From: Blastobasis lacticolella
Lineage: Eukaryota; Arthropoda; Insecta; Lepidoptera; Blastobasidae
DNA length: 64,000 bases
Direction of reading: 5' to 3'
Assembly (NCBI GenBank): GCA_905147135.1
Contig: LR990049.1
Coordinates: 3,613,428 to 3,677,427, forward strand
The notes under the pieces are model-generated. The model was given only the letters and a program-made list of their open reading frames with translations. It searched no databases and was not told where the DNA came from. Both the position numbers and the translations under genes were made by a program. The number at the start of each line of letters is the position of its first letter. Within the stretch, counting starts at the first letter, position 1. Below are positions 12,601 to 21,540 of this stretch, piece after piece.

Positions 12601-15600
12601 GCTATAGGTTCGAGTAACGTTGTTCAGGAGCGGGGTAGAGCTGGGAGCATTCTAGTGCGGATTTTATTTTTATTTTTTATGCTATACGGCAGACAAACAG
12701 GCAAGCCTGGCCTGATGGGAAGTGGTCACAGCCGCCTATGGACATCAGCAACATCATTACATCAGGGGCGCTATCTCTAACATACCTCTTGAACGATCCC
12801 GTGTCATTGTCCAAACGAAAGATTACACACACACATTTTATTTTGTAGTGTTGAATTTTTGTGTACTCACTGTGTCAAAAGGGAAAAAAGCACCACGCAG
12901 TCACAGACTCTATGGTGAACGAAGTGTTAAAATGAGCAGTTTTCCAATAGGCATCTAAAGCATTCCTAACCACTCACTAGATGGCGCCCCGACAATTTTG
13001 GTAATTGATAATCGCATGAAATAGGTTATTAGCAAACAGGATATAAACACTGGGTACCTTGTATTGGATCATATTGTATTTGTCAATAGTTTTCAACCAT
13101 TTTAGAGGTTGTAATAATAATGTAACATAGTGCCAACTTCTATAAATATTTCTTTTTACATTTCTGTCAACCTTTAACAGTTATGTTTATATTAATAAAC
13201 ATTTTATTTTTAAGTTTAGTATTAGTTGGCTCCATGAAATCACTGCCACCATCATACAGATTAAAAAAAGATTACCGAAATTGTAGGAGCGGCATCTATT
13301 GATGCTTTTTGAAACCAACTTTCAATACCTACTGGAAAACTCCTCATTATTTAGCAAGTTATTTTTGTTCTACGCAGTGACAAACGAAGAGACAGCCAAC
13401 CTGATGTTAAGCGGTAACTGTCGCCCTAACGTATCTACGATACATGCGTTTAGGTTGCAGGCAGCAAAAATGCAGAACCGCAGGTGCGCGCACCTGCGCG
13501 CACGCACGTGCGTTGTCAATGTGAAGACTAAGATGAAATGCCTCATGTCTATAATTACGCTGGCTACCTTACCCTTCAAACCGGAACTCAACAATGAAAG
13601 CATTGTTGCTTATCGGCAGAAATAGATAAAGCGGTGGTTCTCTGGCTAAATTTAGTCGTCTGAATTCAGAAGCATGAAGCGTGAGTGCAAATCAAAATGG
13701 AATGTAGAGCCAATAAAATATGGTCCATTTTTGTATCACGTCTTTTGAAAAGAGGGGCGACGCGAAACGTAATATAATTGATACAAAAAGGGACCTTATT
13801 CCATGAGCAATACATTCCACTTTGACTTACACTCACGCATTTTGCTTCTGAATTTAGCCAGGTGTAATAAGTGAATAGTCCTACCACCTGATTTAATGTG
13901 CTCCCGTTGCCGGCATTATCCTTATCCTCCTATATCCTCTGGTAATAGTAACCAGCATACGGCTGATATTTGCAAAGTTAAATACAACAAGTGACTTCGT
14001 TTCGTAAATTTCAACGTAAGTGGAGCACATTAAGTTGCTTTGCAATCGCTCTCGGCGGCGAATGCGATTACGATAAGTACGATTACGTATGACACTCAAA
14101 ATATCGAGTAATCGCTAAAGTAATAAACATAAAAAATTTAAAAGGTAATATTTTTACTTTAATTAGTGGCTGCAACACAGTGGCCATTGCCCTTTTTACC
14201 CTTTCTTGTTTCAGCCGTACGCTATTGTTGAGGCATAGTGCGTCCTATTCTGCAATGTAGTTTGCAGTGAGCATGGCATAATGTGCTATTCTGGGCTATG
14301 AGCTACATTGCTGCCATTTTCATTATATCATAATCCGTTTTGTAGTTTTTGCGTTAAGGAGTAACAAACATCCAAACTTTCGCATTTTTAATATTAAGTA
14401 GGAAGTAGGCCTACACCTACTTTACACCAACCTTCCCTTTTTTTTCTTGCTTATAAACCTTCCTCTTGAATCAGTCTATCTATTGCTGAAAACCGCATTA
14501 GAATCCGTTTAAAAGATCTTAAGCGTATATTGATACATAGGGACAGACGGCGGGAAGCGATTTTGTTTTATACTATGTACAGCTGTGTGGTGTCCGGCAG
14601 TGTAGAACAGTCCACTGCAGGTCTTAGGGCCTTTCGTGGGAGAGTCCCTAAGTCCTGCAGTGGACTGTTACGGGTTGTGATGATGATAGAAGTAGATAGA
14701 TAGATAAATTCTTTATTGCGCACACAAGAATAATTACATTAAAAAGTTCCGAAAAAAAACCATAACTAGATGTGGGCAAAGGCGGCCTTATCGCTGTAAG
14801 CGATCTCTACCAGGCAACCTTTGTGTAAAGAACCGCTTGATACACAGGCAAGTCAACAACATGGACTTATAAAGATGGATGGATATGGAAAGTAGAAATA
14901 TACACTTACATGCGAAAATACACATATAACAAAACTAAAATATAAATAGACAATACACCTACATAAACTAAATAAAAAAAAAAGGCCAATTAAGGACATC
15001 AAAATTCATATGCCAGCCGAGAGTAGATGCGTGCGCAACTTTGCCTTAAAGGAGTTGAGTGACTTGGAGTGACGAATCTCTTTGGGTAACTGATTCCACA
15101 AGACGGTAGCTTTCACAGTGAAGGACTCTTTAAAATAGCCAGATCGAGTAAACGGTGGCCTCAGAGTATTATCGTGAGCTGATCGAAGATTCCGGGCTAG
15201 GTCAGTAGTAAGTAGGAAGTATTTTTTTTACAAATTATTGTCGTATCATATCCGCCCACCCAGCTCATCCCTAGTGGAGCGTATCCTGGTGGACGCGTTC
15301 ACGGTAGGCGCGGTGGTGTGCGGCGCTCGCACGCTGCATTATATTATTACACTGCGATTTCCAACCCGCCTGCCAAGCGTGGAGATTGTGGCAATAACCT
15401 CCCCTTTCGTGGCCCTAAGTCCGTCAGTGGACTGTTATTTGCTGTGATGATAGATTGTGTAATCGTATCCGTCCACCCAGCTCGTCCCTAGTGGAGCGTA
15501 TCCTGGTGGACGCGTTCACGGCGGGCGCGAAGTTCCGCGCGGTGGTGTGCGGCGCTCGCACGCTGCCCGCCGCGCGCGCCTTGCTACGGCGCTTGGCCGC

Positions 15601-18600
15601 TAGGGGACTGCCTGCTACGTACTTGGACATCACGGCACTGAGCTTCGTTATACATACGGTGAGTGGATATTTTTTTACTAAGAAACAAACAGTCGTTTAC
15701 ACAATAGTACATTGCACTAAATGATTTAATAGACCCAAAGTTTCTTGTTTCATTTACAAATATTAAGTTAGTTTTAAGGTAGTTAATAGCTAACTGTTGC
15801 GACTGACAACAACTTTTTCTTATGGCATACGGATTTCTTTTTTTATGTGATACGGTAGGCAAACAGGCAAGCGGGCCAGATTGTAATAATGTTACACGTA
15901 CGTCCGGTTTCTGAAATGCTTGTCAATAATAATTATCGAGTAAATCTCTTTCCGTTTCTATCTACAACTTACCGCAGATAAGGGTGGCGAATTTTAATTG
16001 ATGATTAACAATAGATTAACGTACGAGAAACTGACCGATAAAATCGCGATTAATCCGTTTAAAATTGTTGCCCTAAGGGCGTTTCCGCACTTATACGTAT
16101 TCAGTTCTAATCTGGTTTGGCCGTCCTAGGAACCGTTTACACCCGAAGAGGAATGCACAATTATTATCATCATATCAGCCGAAAGACGCCTACTGCTGGG
16201 CATAGGCCTCCCCCAGAGATCTCCATAAAAGCCGGTCCTGTGCCTTCCGCATCCAGCTGGTATTTGCGATATTTACCAGGTCTTCGGTCCACTTTGTGGG
16301 AGGCCTACCCACGCTGCGTCTTCTGGTACGTGGTCGCCACTCGAGAACTTTGCTGCCTTAACTTTTTTAAATACATACTTATTATACATAACACCCAGAC
16401 CCGTAACAGCAATTAAAATTCATCAGTTACAATTTCTGCTCGGCGCCGGGAATCGAACCTCTGCGTGGCAGACTGGCATTATTATTATCTATTTATTTTC
16501 TTCCAATAAAGTTTACAAGGCATTTAAAATATCAAATAGTTGATTAGGCGTCAGGAGTCCGAACTAGGTTAACCTGTGTTAGGGATCTCCTGGCCCCCTT
16601 CTTAGATAAGTGTACAAATTAAATAAAAAAAAAATTAAATGGCATGTTAACCAACTAAACCACTCTGGTGGTTATAATGTACAACTCGATCCAAAAGCGC
16701 GCTGAGAGAATTGTCGATGATACCATGCTCACAAGTGGTATTGAGCCGCTGAGCCAGCGGAGGGACTTCGCTTCCCTTTGTGTGTTCTACCGCTTGTACA
16801 ACGGTGTTTGTTCTTAATAACTGTTTGACATGATGCCTATAGCTGCGTTCTATCATCGCACCGCTCGCCACCGACAGGGAGTTCATCCTCACACCTCGGA
16901 GCCAAATTGGTCGCGAACTATGCGGTTCCAAAGGATCTTTCTCCCACGCACACTAAGGTTGTGGAATGAACTACCTGGAGAGTACAACATGGAGGTCTTA
17001 GGGGTTAAAAGGTTTTTACGGGGTCGGCAACGCGTGGGTGATGCTCCTGGCATTGCAAACGTCCAAAGGCTGCGGTGACTGCTTACCACCAGGCAGGCCG
17101 GAAGCTTGTTTGCCACCTTAATAAGCCCCACTTTCCGGCCCCCCCAGATAAACAAGGTGCTCCTGGGCGCGAGCTCGCTGCTGGCCAACGGGTCGGTGCT
17201 GTGCTGCGCGGGCGCGGCGGCCGTGGCGCTGGCGGCGCGCGCGCGGAACGTGCCCGTGCTCGTCGCCTGCGAGACGCACAACGTCAGCGAGCGCGTGCAC
17301 ACCGACGCGTTCGTTTACAACGAGATCGGTGAGTTTTAGGGCCAATGGTCCACGCCGACGCATTCGTTTACAACGAGATCGGTGAGTTTTAGGGCCAATG
17401 GTCCACGCCGACGCATTCGTTTACAACGAGATCGGTGAGTTTTAGGGCCAATGGTCCACGCCGACGCATTCGTTTACAACGAGATCGGTGAGTTTTAGGG
17501 CCAATGGTCCACGCCGACGCATTCGTTTACAACGAGATCGGTGAGTTTTAGGGCCAATGGTCCACGCCGACGCATTCGTTTACAACGAGATTGGTGAGTT
17601 TTAGGGGCAATGGTGCACACCGACGAGTTCGTTTACAACGAGATCGGTGAGTTTTAGGGCCAACGGTGCAGACCGACGAGTTCGTTTACAACGAGATCGG
17701 TAAGTTTTAGGACCAACGGTGCAGACCGACGAGTTCGTTTACAACGAGATCGGTGAGTTTTAGGACCAATGGTGCACACCGACGCGTTCGTTTACAGCGA
17801 GATCGGTGAGTTTTAGGACCAATGGTGCACAACGAGATCGGTGAGTTTTAGGACCAATGGTGCAGACCGACGCGTTCGTTTTTAACAAGATAGGTGAGCT
17901 TTAGGGCCAATGGTGCACACCGACGCGTTTGTTTACGACGAGATCGGTGAGTCATTATCGTCTAGGCGTTAATGTCCCGGTTGTGCTCTTGGGAACGAGG
18001 GCTCGCGGTCCGCCTTGACCATTATCCAGAATTTAGCGATCAGGTAATTACAGTGGAGCCACTGCCATCTGACCTCCGTGACCCTGCTACCACGGGAACC
18101 TGGCCAGATTGGATCATGTTATAAGTTCAGTTGCCTGAAACAACGAGATCGGTGGGTTTTACGGACAATGGGGGATTTTAAGACAGCTACTTTAAAAAGT
18201 ATAGTTCGGTGTGCCTCTCTAGATGGCGCTGCTTAGACAGGATCCTCAAGTATTGAATTTGGTAACTGGAGTTGCTCCGTAAGGTGTTTCGGGTGCACAC
18301 CGACCGGAAAGCCCAAAATGACTACATTTTTATAGTCTCATGATTTATTTTTGAGAATCGTGTCTAATCAACGCCATCTATTAGAATAACTTGAAAATTT
18401 TTTTGTTAATTGGCTCTCGTACAATCTCCCATTGCTCGAATACGCGCGTTTTTTAACTCCGATGATAAAAGAGTGGTTGTAGCTGTGCATCTGTCTGTGG
18501 CATCGTAGCTCCCTTAAGGATAGATCAGTTTCATTGAGATGATTCTTAGCTTTGTTTCATTTTCACACCAACGCGTTCATCTATAACACAATGAGATCGG

Positions 18601-19081
18601 TAGGTTTCTTATTTGTAACAAGATGAGGTCACAGAATACTATAACTCCTGGGATGAGGCTGTCTAGAACTTCGTCTTCATCTCGAGGCAGTCCTCTGCTG
18701 GACACAGACACAGGCTTAGAACGGATATTCCGTCAGCGCGTAGTTGAACACTTACAACTCCTCTAATGTTACAATGTGGTCTAAAATGTTAATTTCTATG
18801 TTTATTTATTATTCAATTGCTTCCAAATTAACATTTCTTTATTTCTTTATATACTTATAATTTTTTTTTTTGCAGGCGACCCGGATGACCTAATTGACAA
18901 GTCGGACGAGAACTCCCCGCTAAAGGACTGGAGGTCGAACCCAAACCTAACTCCGTTGAACCTCTTGTACGATGTGACACCGCCCAGCCTTGTCACTGCG
19001 GTAGTCACTGAGAAGGCAATCCTACCATGCACCAGTGCTCCAGTAGTACTGCGGACCAAGTTGTCAGGTTATGGCATATAG
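6696..19081 (+). CDS. eIF2Bdelta: Translation initiation factor eIF2B subunit delta
   Basis: Subunit of the eIF2B guanine-nucleotide exchange factor that recycles eIF2-GDP, a target of the integrated stress response. Coding exons by splice sites and frame: 6696-6710, 7136-7897, 8061-8225, 8474-8604, 9083-9182, 10877-11056, 12466-12593, 15481-15658, 17148-17328, 18876-19081. All introns are GT-AG, phases agree, and the sum is 681 codons plus stop. The N-terminal half (to about residue 340) is a Lys/Glu/Ala-rich low-complexity tail. The C-terminal part is the eIF2B alpha/beta/delta fold, with [69 protein letters not shown] and [17 protein letters not shown], close to animal delta subunits. The start is the only ATG in exon 6676-6710, just before the splice. 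Introns carry many repeats; exons 9 and 10 have copied edges (15241-15338 and 17296-17955). Ends convergent with ribophorin I. Confidence 0.93.
6826..6882 (-). mobile_element. SINE family B fragment
   Basis: Short match to the 3' part of the SINE described at 34180 (GGCGTTAATGTCCCGGTT...CACGAGGGCCC), inside eIF2B-delta intron 2. Confidence 0.6.
9764..9955 (+). mobile_element. Retroposon family A, copy 2
   Basis: CAGTCCACTGCAGGACTTAGGGCCTC through the GGCAGGCGGGTTGGAGATCGCAGTG segment, as in the copy at 1396. The distal end is replaced by unrelated sequence. Lies in eIF2B-delta intron 6. Confidence 0.7.
10045..10312 (+). mobile_element. SINE family K, tail copy
   Basis: Block running CAGGTGGTAGGACT...TTCGGTTTGAAGG...ATGAATCGTAGATG...GACAGTTACCGCTTA...GGGCTGTCTGCTCGTT. 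Related copies occur at 13366 (opposite strand), 30622 and 33224; the last has a tRNA-like head, so the family is probably a tRNA-derived SINE. The preceding 9980-10040 shares a GCGATTGACGAT...GTTCAGCTAG segment with 25350-25420. Confidence 0.6.
10333..10575 (+). other. Unidentified 80-codon open frame in an intron
   Basis: Open frame after an in-frame TGA at 10330, ending TAA at 10573. It has no ATG near its start, but the peptide looks protein-like: hydrophobic [13 protein letters not shown], then [19 protein letters not shown] and a Cys/His/Lys-rich end. I do not recognise it. It lies within eIF2B-delta intron 6 and is not flanked by good splice sites in phase with that gene. Could be a captured exon, a transposon gene scrap, or chance. 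Confidence 0.25.
10600..10680 (+). repeat. GGTAGGCAAACAGGCAAGCGGGCC repeat
   Basis: ACGGTAGGCAAACAGGCAAGCGGGCCACCTGATGGAAAGTGGTCACCACTGCC. Related copies at 11080-11115, 12664-12745, 15845-15880 and (weaker) 24225-24270. Probably the tail of a LINE or SINE. Confidence 0.6.
11225..11760 (-). pseudogene. Jockey-like LINE 3' fragment
   Basis: On the minus strand, a frame (about 11740 to 11529) reads [17 protein letters not shown] then [18 protein letters not shown], the typical C-terminus of Jockey-type LINEs in Lepidoptera. An AT-rich 3' UTR follows to about 11225. Located in eIF2B-delta intron 7, antisense to the gene. Confidence 0.65.
11819..12300 (-). mobile_element. SINE family C, interrupted copy
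   Basis: Minus-strand copy of the tRNA-headed SINE described at 43025. The head with B-box-like GGTTCGATTCCCGG is at 12225-12300 and the tail GGGGCTAGATGGC...GAATTGTCC ends at 11819. About 240 nt of unrelated DNA (roughly 11943-12190) interrupts it, with the 8-mer AGACCAGC on both sides. Confidence 0.75.
12664..12745 (+). repeat. AGACAAACAGGCAAGCC repeat
   Basis: Second clear copy of the repeat described at 10600, just downstream of eIF2B-delta exon 8. Confidence 0.5.
12929..13352 (+). mobile_element. MITE family D, full copy
   Basis: Terminal inverted repeats AATGAG(C/G)AGTTTTCCAATAGG...CCTACTGGAAAACTCCTCATT bound a roughly 420-bp AT-rich body with TAGATGGCGCCCC near one end and GGAGCGGCATCTATTGATG near the other. 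No coding capacity. Other copies at 28806 (-), 49410 and 52380, so the family sits in or near introns of three genes in this window. Confidence 0.85.
13366..13900 (-). mobile_element. SINE family K, interrupted copy
   Basis: Reverse-complement copy of the block at 10045 (GCGGTAACTGTCGCC, CCGGAACTCAACAATG, then TCCTACCACCTGAT near 13890). It is split by the small inverted-repeat element at 13642-13867. Confidence 0.6.
13642..13867. mobile_element. Small inverted-repeat element (MITE)
   Basis: Arms CTGGCTAAATTTAG...GAATTCAGAAGC...GCGTGAGTG...TGGAATGTA and their reverse complement (TACATTCCA...CACTCACGC...GCTTCTGAATTTAGCCAG) enclose about 90 nt. Inserted in the family K copy that resumes on both sides. 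Confidence 0.65.
14335..14578 (+). repeat. Dispersed GCGACTTCGTTCGCGT-type repeat
   Basis: Segment with TTTTTGCGTTAAGGAGTAACAAACATCC, CCTTCCTCTTGAATCAG and GACAGACGGCGGGAAGCGATTTTGTTTTATACTATGTA. Parts recur at 25735-25875, 55525-55630, 58165-58362 and 63155-63290. It is a common unclassified insect repeat family, possibly Helitron-derived; I see no ends that would prove a class. Confidence 0.5.
14582..14690. repeat. Family A remnant folded into a 24-bp hairpin
   Basis: The conserved AACAGTCCACTGCAGGTCTTAGGG (14606-14629) is followed 16 nt later by its reverse complement (14646-14669) with one mismatch. One side belongs to each orientation of family A, so this is a head-to-head fusion of two copies or a fold-back deletion product. 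Confidence 0.7.
14697..15203 (-). pseudogene. LINE C-terminal fragment with 3' UTR
   Basis: On the minus strand, 15203 down to 15006 is an open frame including [30 protein letters not shown] and [15 protein letters not shown] before a stop. This is the usual C-terminus of a common lepidopteran non-LTR retrotransposon. The 3' UTR runs to about 14697 and ends in GATA-type simple sequence. 5'-truncated copy in eIF2B-delta intron 8. Confidence 0.75.
15241..15338 (+). pseudogene. Partial duplicate of eIF2B-delta exon 9 with its acceptor
   Basis: CATATCCGCCCACCCAG followed by coding-like sequence for [13 protein letters not shown] and VVCGARTL nearly repeats the real exon start at 15481. It lacks 12 nt (in frame, removing codons equivalent to AKFR) and breaks off after CGCACGCTGC, where a family A remnant begins. 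Few substitutions separate the copies, so the duplication looks recent. If its acceptor were used the transcript would run into non-coding DNA. Confidence 0.85.
15344..15452 (-). mobile_element. Retroposon family A fragment between exon copies
   Basis: CAACCCGCCTGCCAAGCGTGGAGATT...GTCAGTGGACTGTTA, the (-) orientation of family A, filling the gap between the partial exon copy and the real exon 9 acceptor. Confidence 0.7.
16140..16350 (-). pseudogene. RTE/Jockey-type LINE C-terminal fragment
   Basis: The minus strand decodes to [33 protein letters not shown] and a stop-containing end. This is a widespread insect LINE C-terminus. Related pieces lie at 30432 (-) and 48839 (+). Confidence 0.65.
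16366..16475 (-). mobile_element. SINE family C fragment
   Basis: ACACCCAGACCCGTAACAG...TTTCTGCTCGGCGCCGGGAATCGAACC, the head part of family C, truncated on both sides. Confidence 0.6.
16675..17121 (+). pseudogene. LINE C-terminal fragment ending just before eIF2B-delta exon 10
   Basis: Reads [40 protein letters not shown], a stop, then after a frame change [17 protein letters not shown] and [19 protein letters not shown]. This is a well-known arthropod non-LTR C-terminus. The 3' tail (GCTGCGGTGACTGCTTACCACCAGGC...TTGCCACCTTA) is shared with 28575, 32638 and 39352. It ends about 27 nt before the exon 10 acceptor. Confidence 0.8.
17296..17955 (+). repeat. 53-bp minisatellite amplifying an exon-intron junction
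   Basis: The unit contains the last bases of eIF2B-delta exon 10 (ACCGACGCGTTCGTTTACAA, CGAGATCG) plus the first intron bases (GTGAGTTTTAGGGCCAATGG). The first copy is the real exon end (donor after 17328). The donor-like G|GT(G/A)AG recurs with a 53-bp period at about 17382, 17435, 17488 and onward to 17947, roughly 13 times, with one shortened unit near 17834. The first six units are nearly identical; later ones diverge (GTAAGT, GTGAGC). Decayed units reappear at 18141-18170 and 18570-18605. Confidence 0.95.
17953..18140 (-). mobile_element. SINE family B fragment inside the minisatellite
   Basis: GGCGTTAATGTCCCGGTTGTG...GACCTCCGTGACCCTGCTACC...CAGTTGCCTGAA, headless family B. A degenerate minisatellite unit (CAACGAGATCGGTGGGTTTTA) follows immediately, so the SINE appears to have landed in the array. 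Confidence 0.7.
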
Positions 19082-19465
19082 TATGATGTTGTCCATATGT
19101 AAATTTTAAACCGAAGTGCTGAATTTTCAATAGACGAGACTGTATTGAATTTCATGAAAAAGGGATAATATGACATGTTAAATTAAATAATTGCCTTTGA
19201 TTTACTCTTTCAAACAGAGAAATTTAATAACAAAGTATCAGAGTAATTATTCCTTTGAATGGTTTTGTAGATAGATAGATTGTTGTAATTTATGAAAGAA
19301 AGCATTGTATGTATTTTTTGTTTGACTAATTTGAAAGGTAGATTTGAGATATTTTATCTCAAAAAATTATTTTCTATGAGATAATGCCTAACAAATACCT
19401 ACTTGTAAAAGTGTACTTACATTTTCGTATACTTACAATATCTGAGCTATGTGAAGTATATTTCT

Positions 19466-19522
19466 AATAAACTGAGAATAAAAATAAAAATCTTTTATTT
19501 GTAATTGTTATAACATTTATTT
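19466..19522. terminator. Facing poly(A) signals of eIF2B-delta and ribophorin I
   Basis: Plus-strand AATAAA hexamers at about 19466 and 19478 serve eIF2B-delta; a minus-strand AATAAA (read as TTTATT near 19517) serves ribophorin I. The two convergent transcripts probably end within tens of bases of each other. Confidence 0.45.
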
Positions 19523-19639
19523 CTTTCACACAATTGTTTGCGACTAATTATAAAATTCGTGACAAATAGACAGGAAACAAACAGTACAAAGAGCACTGGA
19601 GGGAAATATATTACTTAATTAATAGATTGCTTTTCTATT

Positions 19640-21052
19640 TTAATCCTTATGTTGATGTTCAGACTTATGAATGGAGAAATCTAATCTTACATAAATAATA
19701 ACCAATAAGAACAATGCATACAGGAAACCAACAACCAGTAGTGGCTCCTGCAACATCAACAAGCGAGGGAATGTGTATCGAAGTTGGAACTGTTGAATAT
19801 GGTTTTCAACCAAATTCTTCTTGGAGAATGAAATGACTGGGCGACCCTTAGTATCCAAATATGTGTAGTGCAGACTGTCAGGCAGCCTGGTGATGGGGTA
19901 TGGGATGTTCAACTTAATATTTGACGTGCCCTCTGGCAAGATTATTTTAGTCACCAATTCATCAATTTGCATATCATCAAAGATGTGATCTATTGCTCTC
20001 ATCTTGAGCAAATACTCATTACCGGACTGATACAAGTATTCATAGCTGGGTACATTGTATCCTAAGGTGTAGTGCGTCCTCCATCCACCGAACAGTGGGT
20101 ATCTCGGTCTTAAATCCAATTCAACTGCATCTTTCTTAACTTTCATGTTAGAAGTAGATATGTTCCCATTAGTGTCTCTATAATAAACATCAGATGCAGA
20201 TGCTGGTAACAAAGTTTTATATGCCCTGACACTCGCTGGTCCACTGTGATGATCTTGCTGGTAGTCATACCGAGAAAATGGCCCCTTCAATGTAGCACCA
20301 GTATGCTCAACCTCAACTTTCTCCTCTACAGCAATGTTTCCCCAGTGAGAAACTTCAATCAATCTCTCTACTCTGGTCACAGTCAAGAATGGAGAGTTGT
20401 TTTTGTAATGTACACTTAGTTCTTTCTCAGTAAACGGGGCAATATTGCTATAAGCCCCAAACTGTAGTGTGCCATCTTGTTGATTGAAAGGTTTTACTTT
20501 TGTGAACGACTCTACACTCTTTGTATTTACTACTACATTGGTTTTTTGGGAAGTGACTTGGTATGGGGAATAAATGTATAAATTACCATTGTATTTGACT
20601 AGTTGGTCCTCGTGCTGAGCTATTGCAGTTGGATAGGGCAGTAGAGCCTTGGTGAATATAGTTTCCGAGGTTATGACTGCTGTGGAGCCACCACCTACCG
20701 CTTCCTTGAGTTCCACACGATAAAATTTGGTTGCTTCATTATTTTTGACAGTGGTTTCCAGCAATCGGAGATCTTTATTGTTGCTATCTTTTGCTCCAAT
20801 GTAGGCGAGATTATTACTGGTTGAAGGCTCTAGCGACAGTAGAAAATGTTTTACCGGCGATTTACCAGTGTTTTCCAAGGTTATTTTCGACGTGACTTTT
20901 ACGAGCTGTGATGAAATATCAATGTTTCGTTCAACATTTTTTAGCTTTATGTCTGTTGATACTGTGTCCACATTAGCACTATCACATTGTATTACCACGT
21001 AAATTAAAAATATAAAACAAAACTGCATTTTCGCCATCATCGCCGGCTTCAT
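19640..21052 (-). CDS. RpnI: Ribophorin I, oligosaccharyltransferase subunit 1
   Basis: Non-catalytic subunit of the ER oligosaccharyltransferase that transfers N-glycans to nascent proteins. A single 470-aa frame, chosen from the ATG at 21052 (the frame extends six codons upstream only via TTG). It has an N-terminal signal peptide (hydrophobic FCFIFLIYVVIQ), a long lumenal ribophorin I domain with family motifs (LVKVTSKITLENTG, YIYSPYQVTSQKT, GPFSRYDYQ, DLRPRYPLFGGW, YLYQSGNEYLLKM), and one C-terminal transmembrane segment (LLVVGFLYALFLLVIIYV) with a short charged tail. It is shorter than vertebrate ribophorin I (about 600 aa), mainly by lacking the long cytosolic tail. Intronless here. Divergent from the small membrane-protein gene 489 nt away. 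Confidence 0.93.
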   Translation of the reverse strand: MKPAMMAKMQFCFIFLIYVVIQCDSANVDTVSTDIKLKNVERNIDISSQLVKVTSKITLENTGKSPVKHFLLSLEPSTSNNLAYIGAKDSNNKDLRLLETTVKNNEATKFYRVELKEAVGGGSTAVITSETIFTKALLPYPTAIAQHEDQLVKYNGNLYIYSPYQVTSQKTNVVVNTKSVESFTKVKPFNQQDGTLQFGAYSNIAPFTEKELSVHYKNNSPFLTVTRVERLIEVSHWGNIAVEEKVEVEHTGATLKGPFSRYDYQQDHHSGPASVRAYKTLLPASASDVYYRDTNGNISTSNMKVKKDAVELDLRPRYPLFGGWRTHYTLGYNVPSYEYLYQSGNEYLLKMRAIDHIFDDMQIDELVTKIILPEGTSNIKLNIPYPITRLPDSLHYTYLDTKGRPVISFSKKNLVENHIQQFQLRYTFPRLLMLQEPLLVVGFLYALFLLVIIYVRLDFSIHKSEHQHKD

Positions 21053-21540
21053 TTTTCTGACGTTTGACAACGCAGTCGCCGGAAGTACACGACACCTCAG
21101 TCAACGAACCGGATGTCGTAGCCATAGTGAAATTGTTTCTTTTTTTTCAAACGTGTCATCCAACATCAGTCTAAAAAAGTTGGACCGTGTGTAGGTAGAC
21201 TGTCGGTGCGATTAGCTCTAGTATTGTCTATGGATACAATTATTGGTCGCAGGCTGCCGTGCTGACATATACCATCTTTCTTCTCTTTGTTTATTCGGTT
21301 GATATCAATCAAATTTGTTAGTCTATGTTCGATTGTTTGATTGATGAAGGATGCATGCGTGCACGCGTTTTTTGTTGTTATCACGCAAAAAGAAAATTGA
21401 AAATTAAAATAGAATTGTTTGAGAGTGAATTTGTTTGAAAGTAAAATTAATATCGTGACATTTTTGTAACTGTTTACTTTCTGTAAGTAAGCTAGAGCAG
21501 TTCAGCCTCGCAGCCGCACAGGAAGTTGTAAGCAATCAAA
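21053..21540. promoter_or_regulatory. Shared divergent promoter region
   Basis: The 488 bases between the start codons of ribophorin I (-) and the small membrane-protein gene (+) must hold both promoters and 5' UTRs. No TATA box is convincing on either strand. No element beyond position supports this. Confidence 0.45.

Noticed and set aside
15455..15724. 89-aa ORF starting upstream of exon 9
   Set aside because: The frame is the real exon 9 frame, but the ends lie in introns; the splice sites at 15480 and 15659 explain it.
17075..17363. Arg/Ala-rich ORFs on both strands over eIF2B-delta exon 10
   Set aside because: GC-rich exon read in wrong frames; the eIF2B frame fits the family.
17296..17955. 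CRISPR-like regular repeat
   Set aside because: Units are directly adjacent 53-bp tandems without unique spacers, in a eukaryotic gene.
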